64,000 nucleotides of DNA from Hymenobacter ginkgonis (GCF_009755225.1 NZ_WQKZ01000010.1:30173-94172); one strand, 5' to 3'; counted from the first letter of the stretch, positions 7,138 through 16,414 are shown. Program-made: numbers and translations. Notes: generated by a model from the letters alone, not told the origin.

Positions 7138-8478
7138 ATGTCCCTTCGCCTCAAGCTTCTGCTCTTTCTTTTGCCGCTCTACGCCGTGCTGCTGACGCTG
7201 GCGGCGCAGGTGCGCACCACCAATGCGCCGCTTTTTATTGCCTGCGAAGTGGTGCTGCTGGGCAGCCTGGTGCTGGCCGGGCAGCTCTACCTGGGGTTTG
7301 TGCGGCCGGTGCAGCTTATTGAGGCGGGCACGGCCGCGCTCCAGGCCCAAGACTTTAGCTTGAAATTTACGCCCGTGGGCCAGCCCGAGCTCGACCACCT
7401 CATCGGCGTTTATAACCAGATGCTCGACGCCCTGCGCCAAGAGCGCGTGAGCCAGCACGAGCAAAGCGTGCTGCTTGAGCGGTTGGTGCGCGCCTCGCCG
7501 GCCGGCATTCTCATTCTGGACTTCGACGGCCACATTGCCAGTGCCAACGCCGCGGCGGTGCGCGCGCTGGGCGCACCAGCCGAGCCCCGCCTGGTAGGCC
7601 AGGCAGTGGCGGCCCTACCCCCGCCGTGGGGCCCCATGCTGGCTACGCTGGCTGCCAGCCAGCCCCAAACTGTGCGCCTACCCAGCGGCCAAACTTACCG
7701 CGCCGCTGCCGCGCACTTCCTCGACCGGGGTTTTCAGCGGCGCTTTGTGGTGCTGGAGGAGCTGACCCAGGAGCTGCGCCAGCGCGAAAAACAGGCCTAC
7801 GAGCAGCTCATCCGGCTGATGTCGCACGAGGTAAATAACTCCATTGGGGCCGTGAATTCGCTACTGGACAGTTTCCGGCACTACGCCTCGCAGTTGGTCG
7901 CCGCCGACCAAGATGATTTTACCCAGGCCCTGGCCGTGAGCATCGCCCGCAATACCCAGCTGGCCGAGTTTATTGGCAGCTATGCCCGGCTGGTACGCCT
8001 ACCCCCGCCCGCCCCGCACCCCACCGATGTGCACGCCTTGCTACGCGACCTTGGCCGCCTGCTGGCCCCGCAAAGCGCCGCCCAGGGCGTGGCCTGGCAC
8101 TGGCAACTGGCCCACGAGGAGCCCCTGGTAGTACTCGCCGACTCGCAGCAGCTGGCCCAGGCCCTGCTCAATATCGCCAAAAACGCCCTCGAAGCCCTTG
8201 GCCCGGCCGGGGGCAACGTGTGGGTGCGCACCGCGGCCCAGCCGCCTACCCTCACCATCGAGAACGACGGCCCGCCGTTGAGCCCCGAGGTGAGCCAGCG
8301 GCTATTCACGCCGTTTTTCAGTACCAAACCCGGCGGGCAAGGTATTGGGTTGGTGCTGGTGCGCGATATTTTGCTGGCCCACGGCTTTGCCTTTCGGCTC
8401 GCCACCGAAAGCAGTGGGCGCACGGTATTCAGCGTGCAGCTAACGCCGGGAGTAGGGGGTAGGGAAGCGGCTGGTTAG
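7138..8478 (+). CDS. Membrane sensor histidine kinase, NtrY/NtrB-like
   Basis: The 446-residue protein starts at ATG 7138 (MSLRLKLLLFLLPLYAVLL). It has two membrane helices (about 5-25 and 32-53), a short HAMP-like segment (FVRPVQLIEAGTAAL), a PAS-like domain (about 110-205), and a kinase core. The core has the phosphoacceptor H230 in RLMSHEVNNSIG, an N box LLNIAKNALEAL, a G1 box IENDGPPL, an F box FTPFFSTK and a G2 box GQGIGLVLV. It presumably phosphorylates the NtrC-family regulator encoded just upstream. With almost no periplasmic loop between the helices, the signal is likely sensed in the membrane or by the PAS domain. An upstream in-frame start at 7084 overlaps the regulator gene and is less likely. 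Confidence 0.95.
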   Translation: MSLRLKLLLFLLPLYAVLLTLAAQVRTTNAPLFIACEVVLLGSLVLAGQLYLGFVRPVQLIEAGTAALQAQDFSLKFTPVGQPELDHLIGVYNQMLDALRQERVSQHEQSVLLERLVRASPAGILILDFDGHIASANAAAVRALGAPAEPRLVGQAVAALPPPWGPMLATLAASQPQTVRLPSGQTYRAAAAHFLDRGFQRRFVVLEELTQELRQREKQAYEQLIRLMSHEVNNSIGAVNSLLDSFRHYASQLVAADQDDFTQALAVSIARNTQLAEFIGSYARLVRLPPPAPHPTDVHALLRDLGRLLAPQSAAQGVAWHWQLAHEEPLVVLADSQQLAQALLNIAKNALEALGPAGGNVWVRTAAQPPTLTIENDGPPLSPEVSQRLFTPFFSTKPGGQGIGLVLVRDILLAHGFAFRLATESSGRTVFSVQLTPGVGGREAAG

Positions 8479-8494
8479 CAACGAGTCCCTACGC

Positions 8495-9199
8495 TTACTT
8501 GCCCCAGGCAAACACGGCGGGGCGCTTGTGCAGCTTGGGCAGCTCGGGCTGGCGGCGCCAGTCGGCCACGGTTAGGGTGCGTAGGTATTCAGTGGGGGCG
8601 GTAAGGTCGGCGGCCACGCAGAGGCGGGTGGCGGGCGCCAAGTGCAGCAGCAAGTCGGCCAGCAATTGGTCGTTGCGGTAGGGCGTTTCAATGCACAGCT
8701 GCGATTGGTCGCGCTGCGTGCTTTCCTTCTCCAAGGCCTTAATGGCTGCGATGCGGGCCGCTTTCTCGATGGGCAAATACCCGTGAAACGCAAACCGCTG
8801 CCCATTGAGCCCCGAGCCCATGAGCGCCAGCAAAATCGATGACGGCCCCACCAGCGGCTGCACCGGCAGCCCCAGTCGGTGGGCCTCCTGAGCCAAGGCC
8901 GCGCCGGGGTCGGCAATGCCGGGGCAGCCCGCCTCGGAAAGCACGCCGGCCTCGATTTTTTCCTTCAGCAGCGGCTCCAGCGCGGCCTTCACCTGGGCCG
9001 GCGTGCTGTCTTTATCAATGAGCACAAACCGAATTTCTTCGATGACGCGGTGCGGCGCTACCTCCTTCACAAAGCGGCGGGCTGTGCGCAGGTTTTCGAC
9101 CAGAAAGTAAGGCAGCCGGGCCACGGCCGCCACCACCTGCGGCGGCAGCACGTGCGGCGCGGTGCCGTCGGCTAGGGGGGTAGGAATAAGGTAAAGCAA
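8495..9199 (-). CDS. SAM-dependent methyltransferase, RsmI/COG0313 family
   Basis: The 234-residue protein has the tetrapyrrole-methylase fold. Visible motifs are LYLIPTPLADGT at the start, VLSEAGCPGIADPGA in the middle (SAM-binding loop) and VQPLVGPSSILLALMGSGLNGQRFAFHGYLP. This is the COG0313 family, whose best-known member RsmI 2'-O-methylates C1402 of 16S rRNA. Bacteroidota carry this shorter form, and whether it acts on the same nucleotide is not known to me. It lies 36 bases after the membrane protein gene upstream and converges on the histidine kinase with only 16 bases between the stops and no hairpin. Confidence 0.85.
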   Translation of the reverse strand: MLYLIPTPLADGTAPHVLPPQVVAAVARLPYFLVENLRTARRFVKEVAPHRVIEEIRFVLIDKDSTPAQVKAALEPLLKEKIEAGVLSEAGCPGIADPGAALAQEAHRLGLPVQPLVGPSSILLALMGSGLNGQRFAFHGYLPIEKAARIAAIKALEKESTQRDQSQLCIETPYRNDQLLADLLLHLAPATRLCVAADLTAPTEYLRTLTVADWRRQPELPKLHKRPAVFAWGK

Positions 9200-9235
9200 G
9201 GAATAACTACTTAGGAATGAGCAAGAAAAGGCTGG

Positions 9236-10168
9236 CTAGTAGCCCGCTTCCGCGGCTGGGCGTAAAGGCATAATCAGCAGTAAAAAAATAACGAACGCGC
9301 TACCCGCCCCCAGCGCCCACAGCCCGCGGTGCAGCGTGCGGCCGCCACGCAGGGCAAAGGAAGCGCGCACGGGCGCCAGCAGCAGCGGCGAGCCATAATA
9401 CGGGGCCAAGTGGCTAGCGCGCACGGCTCGGTACTGGCCGGGAGACGCGTTTTCGACCCGCAGCAAGTACGCGAAATCGGCCAGGTGCAGGGAGTCGAAC
9501 CGGGCATTGGTGCGCGCCACGAAGTTTTGGTAGCGCCAGCTGCGCTCGCCGGGTGGCAGGTCGGTGCCCAGGTCGGCTCGGTAAGAGTAGCTGAGCCAGC
9601 CGGGGGGCGTCAGGCGAAAAACGCTGGTATCGGCCGCGGCCACCAAGAGCGGACAGGCGTAGTCGCAGGTGGCAAAGTAGTCTACCCTACCCCCCTTTTG
9701 CCGGTTGGCGTGCAGAGCGGCGTAGCGCCCTAGGTGCGGCTGGTCGATGTAAAAAGGCCCGCGCAGCCGAAAAAATATGGCATTGCCAGGCTGGGCTAGC
9801 TCCTGCGCGCCGCGCAGGTTGCGCATCTCGCCCAAGCGGTAGCGCAGGTAGTCGCGGGTGGCCCAGCCCGCTAGCGCCAATACTATCCAGCAGAATAAGA
9901 GGGGCACCCGCCGAGACTCGCCCCGCGAATTGGTGGCTAGCAGGGCCCAGGGCCGCCACAGCCACCAGCACGCGGCCAGCCCGCCCGCGGCCGACGCCCC
10001 AATTTGCCACCACCTGCCCAGCGCCCAAGGCTGGAAAAGCGCCGTGGCCCCCGCGTAGCCGACCATAAAAACGGCCAGCGCCCGCAGGTAGGGCACGACT
10101 AGGCCGCGCCACCGTCCCGGCAGTGTGCGGCCCCAGGCAGCCAGAAAGGCCCCAGCCGCCGCTAGCAT
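9236..10168 (-). CDS. Multi-pass membrane protein of unknown function
   Basis: The 310-residue protein is not one I recognise. It has hydrophobic segments near residues 1-12, 25-45, 55-75 and 90-110, then about 150 soluble residues (probably periplasmic) with Tyr/Arg-rich stretches and a CDYAC pair, and a final membrane helix near 285-305. The ATG shares one base with the stop of the alpha/beta hydrolase gene (TGATG), so the two are translationally coupled. The methyltransferase gene follows, and the three genes probably form an operon. Confidence 0.6.
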   Translation of the reverse strand: MLAAAGAFLAAWGRTLPGRWRGLVVPYLRALAVFMVGYAGATALFQPWALGRWWQIGASAAGGLAACWWLWRPWALLATNSRGESRRVPLLFCWIVLALAGWATRDYLRYRLGEMRNLRGAQELAQPGNAIFFRLRGPFYIDQPHLGRYAALHANRQKGGRVDYFATCDYACPLLVAAADTSVFRLTPPGWLSYSYRADLGTDLPPGERSWRYQNFVARTNARFDSLHLADFAYLLRVENASPGQYRAVRASHLAPYYGSPLLLAPVRASFALRGGRTLHRGLWALGAGSAFVIFLLLIMPLRPAAEAGY

Positions 10169-10986
10169 CAGAGCTGGCCCACGAAGTTTTGCACCAGCCC
10201 AAAAATCTCGTCGGGCTTTTCGGCGTGTACCCAGTGGCCGGCGTCGGGCACGGTGGCTACCTGCGAGTTGGGAAACAAGGCCGGAATGCCGTGCAGCTTA
10301 TCGTCGGCGGTGATGTAGTCCGATTTGCCGCCCCGGATAAACAGCGTGGGCTTATGAAACGGCTGGGCCGCTCCTATTTTCTCGCCCACCAAGGCCAGGT
10401 TGGCGGTCAGCACCGGCAAATTGATGCGCCAGGCGAAGGAGTTATCCTCGCGGCGATACAGGTTTTTGAGCAAAAACTGCCGCACGCCCAGCTGCGGAAT
10501 GTGCTGGGCCAGCGCCGCTTCGGCCTGCTGGCGGTTCTGAATGGTGGTAAGGTCCACGGCTTGCAGGCCGGCCACAATATCGTCCTGGTGCTCCATGTTA
10601 GAAAAACGCGGTGCGATATCAACCACAATGAGCTGGGCCAAGCGCGCGGGGTGCGTGAGGGCGAGCTGCATGCTCACTTTGCCGCCCATGCTGTGGCCCA
10701 TGAGGGTGAGGCGGGTAGGGTCGAGGGCCAAGTGGTCGAACAAGGCCAGCACATCCTGCGCCATGAGGGCGTAGCTGTGGGCGGGCGAGTGAAACGAGCG
10801 CCCGTGGTTACGCAAATCCACACTTATCACGCGCAAGCCGGCCTCGTCGGCCCAGCGGCGGGCCAGCGTTTGCCAGTTATCGAGCGTCCCAAAAAGCCCG
10901 TGCAAAATGACGAGCGGCCGCGCCGTCGGGTCGCCTTGGTCCAGAAAATGCAGCAGCGGGGCAGTAGCAACAGAAGTATCAGCCAT
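10168..10986 (-). CDS. Alpha/beta hydrolase, YbfF-like esterase family
   Basis: The 272-residue cytoplasmic protein has the full alpha/beta hydrolase pattern. The oxyanion loop is VILHGLFGTLDNW (about 27-39), followed by VDLRNHGRS, the nucleophile elbow GHSMGG with Ser99, a probable acid in the IRGGKSDYI region, and the catalytic His in AGHWVHAEKP. This layout is that of the YbfF esterase group, which cleaves short acyl esters or thioesters. It has no signal peptide. It is the first gene of a likely three-gene operon. A weak -7-like GACCTTTG lies on the minus strand at 10990-10997, only a few bases before the start, too close to be convincing. Confidence 0.88.
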   Translation of the reverse strand: MADTSVATAPLLHFLDQGDPTARPLVILHGLFGTLDNWQTLARRWADEAGLRVISVDLRNHGRSFHSPAHSYALMAQDVLALFDHLALDPTRLTLMGHSMGGKVSMQLALTHPARLAQLIVVDIAPRFSNMEHQDDIVAGLQAVDLTTIQNRQQAEAALAQHIPQLGVRQFLLKNLYRREDNSFAWRINLPVLTANLALVGEKIGAAQPFHKPTLFIRGGKSDYITADDKLHGIPALFPNSQVATVPDAGHWVHAEKPDEIFGLVQNFVGQL

Positions 10987-11010
10987 GCGGCAAAGGTCGG
11001 GCAGGTTTAA

Positions 11011-11094
11011 TTAATGGTTAATGAGTCAAGGGGCAAGGGTTAATGTCGCTCGATTAAGCAGGATGATATCAACCCTTAAAAAATCAACCATTAA
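11011..11094. repeat. Nested AT-rich inverted repeats between two gene groups
   Basis: The outer arms are 11011-11022 (TTAATGGTTAAT) and 11083-11094 (ATCAACCATTAA), with one mismatch. The inner arms are 11035-11044 (AAGGGTTAAT) and 11066-11077 (ATATCAACCCTT). The structure occupies nearly the whole 108-base gap between the gene ending at 11095 and the hydrolase start. It may act as a terminator or RNA end for the upstream minus-strand genes, although it lacks a clean T-run. Confidence 0.6.
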
Positions 11095-11691
11095 CTAAGC
11101 CCACGCCCAGCCGCGGCGGCGCTCCACCACCGCCACGCCGAAGTAGCGTAGGTAGCGCACCAGCGGCGCCATATCGGCCAGCACCAGCGAGGTGAGGATG
11201 ATGTCGCCCTGCGGCAAGGGGAGGCGCAAGTACTCGTAGCGCCGCCAAAACACGCCGGGCCAGCGGCAGCGGTGCCACTCGACGGGCGCGGGGCCCGGCC
11301 AGCCTTGGCGGGCGGGGTCGTAGGCCAGCACCTCGTCGAGGGCCACTTGCAGGCGGCCTTCGAGCGGGTCAAAAAATAGGGTAGTGGCCGCGTTGAGGGT
11401 GTAGTAGCGCAAGTGCAACACCAGCGCCGGGGCGGCCAGCGCCAGCACCGCCCCCAGCAAGCCCCAGCCTAGCCAGCGCTCGGCACTAGTGGGCGCCACG
11501 ATGCCCGGTCCGGCGGCGGCCAGGCCGGCGCCCACCGCCAGCAGCGGCCACGCCAGCAGCGCCGCCTGGCGAGTGGGGGTAGGGCGGTAAACGGTGGTTT
11601 TCTTACTAAAAAAACTGAGCACCCAGCGCGCCAGCCCCAGCGCTACCACCAGCGCCACGGCAAACTCAAGGAGCGAGCGGAGAACTTTCAT
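11095..11691 (-). CDS. Small membrane protein of unknown function
   Basis: The 198-residue protein has an N-terminal helix (LLEFAVALVVALGLARWVLSF), a basic loop with KKTTVYRP, and two more hydrophobic segments to about residue 110. The C-terminal part of about 85 soluble residues includes YYTLNAATTLFFDPLEGRL, which resembles a membrane-anchored beta domain of the PH type, but the resemblance is weak. Its ATG overlaps the stop of the glycosyltransferase gene by four bases (ATGA), so it is probably co-expressed with it. I cannot assign a function. Confidence 0.6.
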   Translation of the reverse strand: MKVLRSLLEFAVALVVALGLARWVLSFFSKKTTVYRPTPTRQAALLAWPLLAVGAGLAAAGPGIVAPTSAERWLGWGLLGAVLALAAPALVLHLRYYTLNAATTLFFDPLEGRLQVALDEVLAYDPARQGWPGPAPVEWHRCRWPGVFWRRYEYLRLPLPQGDIILTSLVLADMAPLVRYLRYFGVAVVERRRGWAWA

Positions 11692-12944
11692 TGCCCCAAA
11701 ATACGGGCATAGACCGCGCCGAAGGCCCGCCCCACCGCCGGGTAGCTGAACAAAGCTACCGCTCGTGCCCGCAGCTGGCCCACCGCAAAACGCCCCGCCG
11801 GGGCCGTGAGCACCGCCGCAATAGCCGCGCCCAGCGCCGCCTCATCGGCCGGGGGCACCAGCAGGCCGAGGTCGGGGGTAGGGAGCAGCTCGGGCACGCC
11901 GCCCACGCGGGTAGCCACGGCCGGCAGCCCGCTCGCCTGCGCCTCGATGAGCACGCAAGGCAGGTTTTCATAGGTAGAAAACAGCACAAAGGCGGTGGCT
12001 TGGCGCATTTCGGCTGCCACTTGGGCCGGCGCCAACTTGCCCAAAAATTCCACCGTGCCATCGGCCAGCAGCCCTAGTTCGGTGGCCAGTTGGCGCATCG
12101 CTGCCTCGGCTGGCCCGTAGCCGGCAATGCGCAGATGCAAGCCCGGTAGCGGCGGCTGCGCCCGGCGCAGCCGAGCCACAGTGCGCAGCAAACCGCTCAG
12201 GTTTTTGGCCTGCTCGTTGAAGGCGGCCACGTGCAGCAGCCCGCGCCGCGCCAGGGGGGTAGGGGAGGGGTAAAAAAGCTCGGTATCGACCACGTTCGGT
12301 ACTACGGTGGTGTGCGGGTTGGTGCCGCCCAGCGCCGCCAGCGCCCGCCGCAGGTCAGCCGATACCGGCGTGCTGGCGGCGGCTTGCCGCACCAAGTAGC
12401 CCACGAGTGCCCGCCGCCACCAGCTTAGCCGCCCCGCATTGGCAGGCAACAGGGCGGTTTGGTGCTCGGTGAGCACGTAGGGCGTGCCGTGGCGCCGGCG
12501 CAGCCACCACGCCACCACGGCGGGCCGCACCAGCACGTGGGCATGCACTAGGCTGGGCGGCGCGCCGCCCCAGTGCTGGCGCACGGCGCGCCGCCCGCGC
12601 TGCTGGCACACCAGCCACAAGCCCAGCTTCAGCAGCTTGTCGAGGGGGGGTAGGCCGGTGGGCCGGGCGCGGTAGTAGTAACGCCAGGTAGGTACCGGCC
12701 CGCTCAGGTCAACCTCGGCCTCGATGAGCGTGGGCAGCGGCCCGCGCGCCACGGTGGCAAACACCACGGCCGACTGCACCGGCCCGCCGCCTACCCCCCC
12801 GTGCGCCGCAATGGCCGCCACGTGCCGCGCCACAAAGTCGCCGTCCTGGTCGTCGTAGCGGTGCGGGTACCACTTGGGTAGATGCAGGATTTTCAAGGGG
12901 GTAGGGAGCGATTGGCCAGGCAAAGTAACGCCCGGCGCGGCCAC
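11688..12944 (-). CDS. Glycosyltransferase family 4 (GT-B fold)
   Basis: The 418-residue protein has both Rossmann halves of a GT4 enzyme. The N-domain begins with ILHLPKWYPHRYDDQDGDFV and includes SLVHAHVLVRPA. The C-domain includes the phosphate-binding region NLSGLLRTVARLRR, the EFLGKLAP motif and the nucleotide-binding E-x7-E pattern in STYENLPCVLIEAQASGLPAVAT. It transfers a sugar from an activated donor to a surface glycan or lipid. GTG at 12944 is the annotated start; TTG at 12896 would begin directly at MKILHLPKW and is an equally good alternative. The next gene overlaps by four bases. A strong terminator separates it from the TonB-dependent receptor gene upstream. Confidence 0.88.
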   Translation of the reverse strand: MAAPGVTLPGQSLPTPLKILHLPKWYPHRYDDQDGDFVARHVAAIAAHGGVGGGPVQSAVVFATVARGPLPTLIEAEVDLSGPVPTWRYYYRARPTGLPPLDKLLKLGLWLVCQQRGRRAVRQHWGGAPPSLVHAHVLVRPAVVAWWLRRRHGTPYVLTEHQTALLPANAGRLSWWRRALVGYLVRQAAASTPVSADLRRALAALGGTNPHTTVVPNVVDTELFYPSPTPLARRGLLHVAAFNEQAKNLSGLLRTVARLRRAQPPLPGLHLRIAGYGPAEAAMRQLATELGLLADGTVEFLGKLAPAQVAAEMRQATAFVLFSTYENLPCVLIEAQASGLPAVATRVGGVPELLPTPDLGLLVPPADEAALGAAIAAVLTAPAGRFAVGQLRARAVALFSYPAVGRAFGAVYARILGQ

Positions 12945-12954
12945 CCTACCTCAC

Positions 12955-12985
12955 AAAAAAGCCTACCCCAGGTGGGGTAGGCTTT
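12955..12985 (-). terminator. Rho-independent terminator of the TonB-dependent receptor gene
   Basis: A perfect 12-bp stem (12958-12969 with 12974-12985) and a 4-base loop is followed on the minus strand by six T. It lies 25 bases after the receptor stop. The stem is built from the G-rich word that recurs through the window (CCTACCCC pairing with GGGGTAGG). Confidence 0.92.
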
Positions 12986-13009
12986 CTACAAGCAACGGGT
13001 TGCTACCTA

Positions 13010-16000
13010 CTAAAACAGGTAGCGCACGCCCAACTGCCCCTGCCAGCGCGAGGCCAGCTGGTCGATAGAATAGGTAGCCGGCGAGCTGAAGGTGAAGGCC
13101 GGCCGGTTGAATTGGGTAGCGCTGTACGTGGACGAGATGTTGCCCGCCGCGTCGGCAAAGGCCACCTGCGAGAGGCCGGTGCCCAGCGTCGAGTTGAAGG
13201 TGTTGGGCACGAAGTACTGGCGGCCCCACTTGTTGTTGAGGAAGTTGCCCACGTTCTGGATGTCGAACGAAATCTGGATGGCGTGGCCGCCGCTCACTAC
13301 CCCCGCCTCGTTGGGGGTGAGGTTGCCGAGCTTGGCCTCAATCATGAAGCGCACGTCGGCCTGGTTGTTCCAAGGGGTGCGGGCGGCGTTGCGCTCGGCA
13401 TACTGGCCGCGGCGGTTTTTGAGGTAGCTGTCGCCATCAACGAAGCTGCTGAGGGCGGCGTACTGGGTGCCGCTGGCATCGAGGCCGTAGCCGTTGGGGT
13501 TGGCCGTGGTGACGGGCGAAGCACCGCGCGATACCAGCGTGATGTCGGCGGCATTGGCCGGAATGTAGGCCTGCGATACCGCCTGCTGGCCGTTGCCGAA
13601 GAAGTTGTTGTTATACACCCAGGTGTAGGGCGAGCCGCTGGCGTAGGTCAGCACCGAGGTGAAGTAGCCTGTGAAGCGCTGAGCGAAGTTCTTGTGGAAG
13701 TTAATCGAGGCTACTACCCGGTGGCGCAGGTCAAAGTTGGAATACGCCAGGCCGGGGTTGTTCACGTTCTGGGCCGGGTTCAGCTCCCAGTTGCTCTGAA
13801 ACGAGTTGCGGATACCGTTGCTGATGTCCTTGCTCTGGCCGTAGGTGTAGGCAGCCGTTAGGTCGAGGAAGTTGCCGAAGCCCTTGCCCAGCGAGCCCGT
13901 GAGCTGGTAGCGGTAGCCCTGGTTGGTGTTGGTCAGCAAGAAGGCGTTCGAGAAAGCCGTGTTCACCTTGGCGTTGCCGCCCGTTGGGGCCGAGTAGCGC
14001 GGCGTCTGGGTTGGGCCTTGAGTGAAGTACGTTACGTTGTCGGTCAGGTTGATATTCTCAAACTGCACATCCTGAATCACTTTCGTGTACAAGCCCTCTA
14101 CCGAAGCCCGGAAGCCGCTGGGCAGCTTAAAGTCGAAGGCCAGCGACGAGCGCCACACCTGGGGCATCTTGAAGTTGGGGTCGATGAGGTTAACCTCGGT
14201 CGTGTTCTGCACTACGTTAGGCAGTTTCTGAGCCGCATTTTGGTAAATCTGGTTCGGGGTCTGGCTCAGTAAAATCTGGGGCCCCGTAGTAGAGCCAGCG
14301 CTGGGCTGGATGTTGTTATAATCCACCGAACTGTAATTCACGCCGTTGTTGTAGAAGGCGTAGCCCAGCCAGGCAAACGGGATGCGACCCGTAAACAAGC
14401 CCGAGCCGCCGCGTACCACCACGCGCTGGTCGCCGAGCACATCCCAGTTGAAGCCCAGGCGCGGCGAGAATTGCACCTTGCCAAACAGCTCGTTGTTGAA
14501 GCCCGACCAGGCCACGTGCTGATAAGTCTGGTTTAGGGTGCGGGCGTCGTTCTGCGGGTTGTTCACCAGGGCCGAGTTCAGCACCGGCGCGGTGGGTAGG
14601 GACGTGAGGTCGAAGCGAATACCGGGCGTGATTTTCAGGCGGTCGCCTATCGACCATTGGTCCTGCAAGTACGCCGAGTAGAGGTTGATATTGAACGAGG
14701 CCGACGGATTATTGTAGTTGTAGTCGTAGCTGTTGTCGCTGATGTTAGAAGTACCCCGGATGCGGTTCGGCTGGTCGGCCAAGAACTGCGCCACGTTGTT
14801 GTACTCAATGCGGCCGTTCCAGGAGTTAATAAAGCCGTAGTCAATCTTATACAGCTCGTTGTGCGTGCCCAAGGTCAGGGTGTGGTTGCCGGCAAAGTAG
14901 GTTACGTTGTCAGTAATCTCGAACGTCTTGGTGCGGGTATTGAAGATGCTCGCCTCGCGGTCCGAGCCCAGCAATATCTGGTTCGAGCCGGCGTAGTAGG
15001 TGGTGGGGCTAGCAGGGTTGCCGGCCGCGGGGCCCACGTTGTTAATCTGCACCGCCGGAAACAGGCTGCTCTGGCCGCCCAGCAGCGAGCGGTAGTCGTG
15101 GATGTTGGTGTAGCCCAGAATCAGGTTGTTGGCCAGCTTGTTGGTGAAGTTCGACTTCACTTCCAGCACTGTCGAGTTTTGCAGGTTGTTCTGGTTGAAG
15201 TCTTGCGAGCCAAACTTAAACAAGCTGCTAGAGCGCTCCAGGTTGGTGGCGTCCGACTTCACGTAGTTGTGGCGGAGGGCAATGCTGGTTTTGTCGTCGA
15301 GGTTGAAGTCGATGCGGCCAAACAATTTGTCGCTATTGGCGTGAATGTTATAGTCGCCGTAGGCACCCACATCGTAGCCGTAGGTGGTTTGCAGCTTCTG
15401 GGCAATGAGCTGGGCCAGGTCCGTAGACACCGGCGAGCCCAGCGTGCCCGCGCCGTAAAACTGCGGCTCTTGGCGGCGAGCCAGCTCGGCGTTTACGAAG
15501 AAAAACAGCTTGTTCTGCACAATTGGCCCGCCCAGGCGGAAGCCCGTCTGGTAGTCGTGGTAGCTGGTGCCGATTTTAGATTCGGTGCCGTCGATGCTTT
15601 TGCCCGTAATGCCTTGGGTGCGGCCAAAGCCGTACACCGAGCCGTGAAAGTCGTTAGTGCCCGAGCGCGTCACGGCGTTAATCGAGCCCCCGGTGAAGTT
15701 GCCCAGCGTCACATCAAATGGCGCTACCTGCGCCTGAATCTCCTGAATGGCGTCGAGCGAAATCGGGTTGGCGCGGGCCGACGAGCCGGGGAGGCCGCTG
15801 GTGCCGCTGGTGCCACCCAGCGAGGGCGAAAAACCAATGGCGTCGTTGTTCACGGCGCCATCGAGGGTGATGTTGTTGTAGCGGAACGACGTGCCCGCAA
15901 ACGAGTTGTTCGAGTTGCGCGGGTCGAGGCGCGTAAAGTCCTGGATGCTGCGCGTGATGGTAGGCAGCTGTTGCAAAGCCTCGCGGCCCACGTTGGTGCC

Positions 16001-16414
16001 GGCGCCGGTTTTGGTAGCTTGGGTATTGCCAGTTATCACTACTTCGTTTAGCGCCTGGGCCTCCGCCGCCAGCGTAAAGTTGAGGCGGGTCGTGTTGCCC
16101 AGCGTCAGGAATACATTGCTGACCGTTTGGGGCTTAAAGCCTACGTAGGTTACGGTTACCTCGTAAGGCCCGCCGGGGGCCAGGTTCGGGATGCTGAAGC
16201 GGCCGTCGGGCTCGGTGCCCGTGCCGCGCTTGGTGCCAGTGGGCAGGTTGGTAGCGACCACCGTCACGCCAATCAGCTCTTCGTTTTTATCAGAAACCAC
16301 CTTGCCGCTTATCGCGGAAGTGGTGACCTGCGCCGACCCTATACGGGCCAGCAGCAACAGGAAGAATAACGCAACCAGCCGCAATGCGGGCTGGCCTAAA
16401 GTAAGAGTGCGCAT
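13010..16414 (-). CDS. TonB-dependent receptor with carboxypeptidase-regulatory-like domain (Oar-like)
   Basis: The 1134-residue outer membrane protein starts at ATG 16414 with the signal peptide MRTLTLGQPALRLVALFFLL, cleaved near GSAQ. Next is a carboxypeptidase regulatory-like domain (about 30-115, with SGKVVSDKNEELIGVTV and YVGFKP), then a plug domain with SFRYNNITLDG and SGGSINAVTRSGTNDFHG. A long beta-barrel follows, ending in the aromatic-terminated strand LGVRYLF. Proteins of this Oar-like type import large substrates or take part in surface functions, and the substrate here is unknown. A start 54 bases further upstream would only add residues ahead of the signal peptide. No susC/susD partner is adjacent. 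The gene is followed by a strong terminator. Confidence 0.93.
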   Translation of the reverse strand: MRTLTLGQPALRLVALFFLLLLARIGSAQVTTSAISGKVVSDKNEELIGVTVVATNLPTGTKRGTGTEPDGRFSIPNLAPGGPYEVTVTYVGFKPQTVSNVFLTLGNTTRLNFTLAAEAQALNEVVITGNTQATKTGAGTNVGREALQQLPTITRSIQDFTRLDPRNSNNSFAGTSFRYNNITLDGAVNNDAIGFSPSLGGTSGTSGLPGSSARANPISLDAIQEIQAQVAPFDVTLGNFTGGSINAVTRSGTNDFHGSVYGFGRTQGITGKSIDGTESKIGTSYHDYQTGFRLGGPIVQNKLFFFVNAELARRQEPQFYGAGTLGSPVSTDLAQLIAQKLQTTYGYDVGAYGDYNIHANSDKLFGRIDFNLDDKTSIALRHNYVKSDATNLERSSSLFKFGSQDFNQNNLQNSTVLEVKSNFTNKLANNLILGYTNIHDYRSLLGGQSSLFPAVQINNVGPAAGNPASPTTYYAGSNQILLGSDREASIFNTRTKTFEITDNVTYFAGNHTLTLGTHNELYKIDYGFINSWNGRIEYNNVAQFLADQPNRIRGTSNISDNSYDYNYNNPSASFNINLYSAYLQDQWSIGDRLKITPGIRFDLTSLPTAPVLNSALVNNPQNDARTLNQTYQHVAWSGFNNELFGKVQFSPRLGFNWDVLGDQRVVVRGGSGLFTGRIPFAWLGYAFYNNGVNYSSVDYNNIQPSAGSTTGPQILLSQTPNQIYQNAAQKLPNVVQNTTEVNLIDPNFKMPQVWRSSLAFDFKLPSGFRASVEGLYTKVIQDVQFENINLTDNVTYFTQGPTQTPRYSAPTGGNAKVNTAFSNAFLLTNTNQGYRYQLTGSLGKGFGNFLDLTAAYTYGQSKDISNGIRNSFQSNWELNPAQNVNNPGLAYSNFDLRHRVVASINFHKNFAQRFTGYFTSVLTYASGSPYTWVYNNNFFGNGQQAVSQAYIPANAADITLVSRGASPVTTANPNGYGLDASGTQYAALSSFVDGDSYLKNRRGQYAERNAARTPWNNQADVRFMIEAKLGNLTPNEAGVVSGGHAIQISFDIQNVGNFLNNKWGRQYFVPNTFNSTLGTGLSQVAFADAAGNISSTYSATQFNRPAFTFSSPATYSIDQLASRWQGQLGVRYLF

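Noticed and set aside
14657..16051. 464-codon open frame on the plus strand
   Set aside because: It is antisense to the TonB-dependent receptor gene, whose signal peptide, plug and barrel motifs are all intact. Its Val/Ala/Arg-rich composition is typical of shadow frames in GC-rich DNA.
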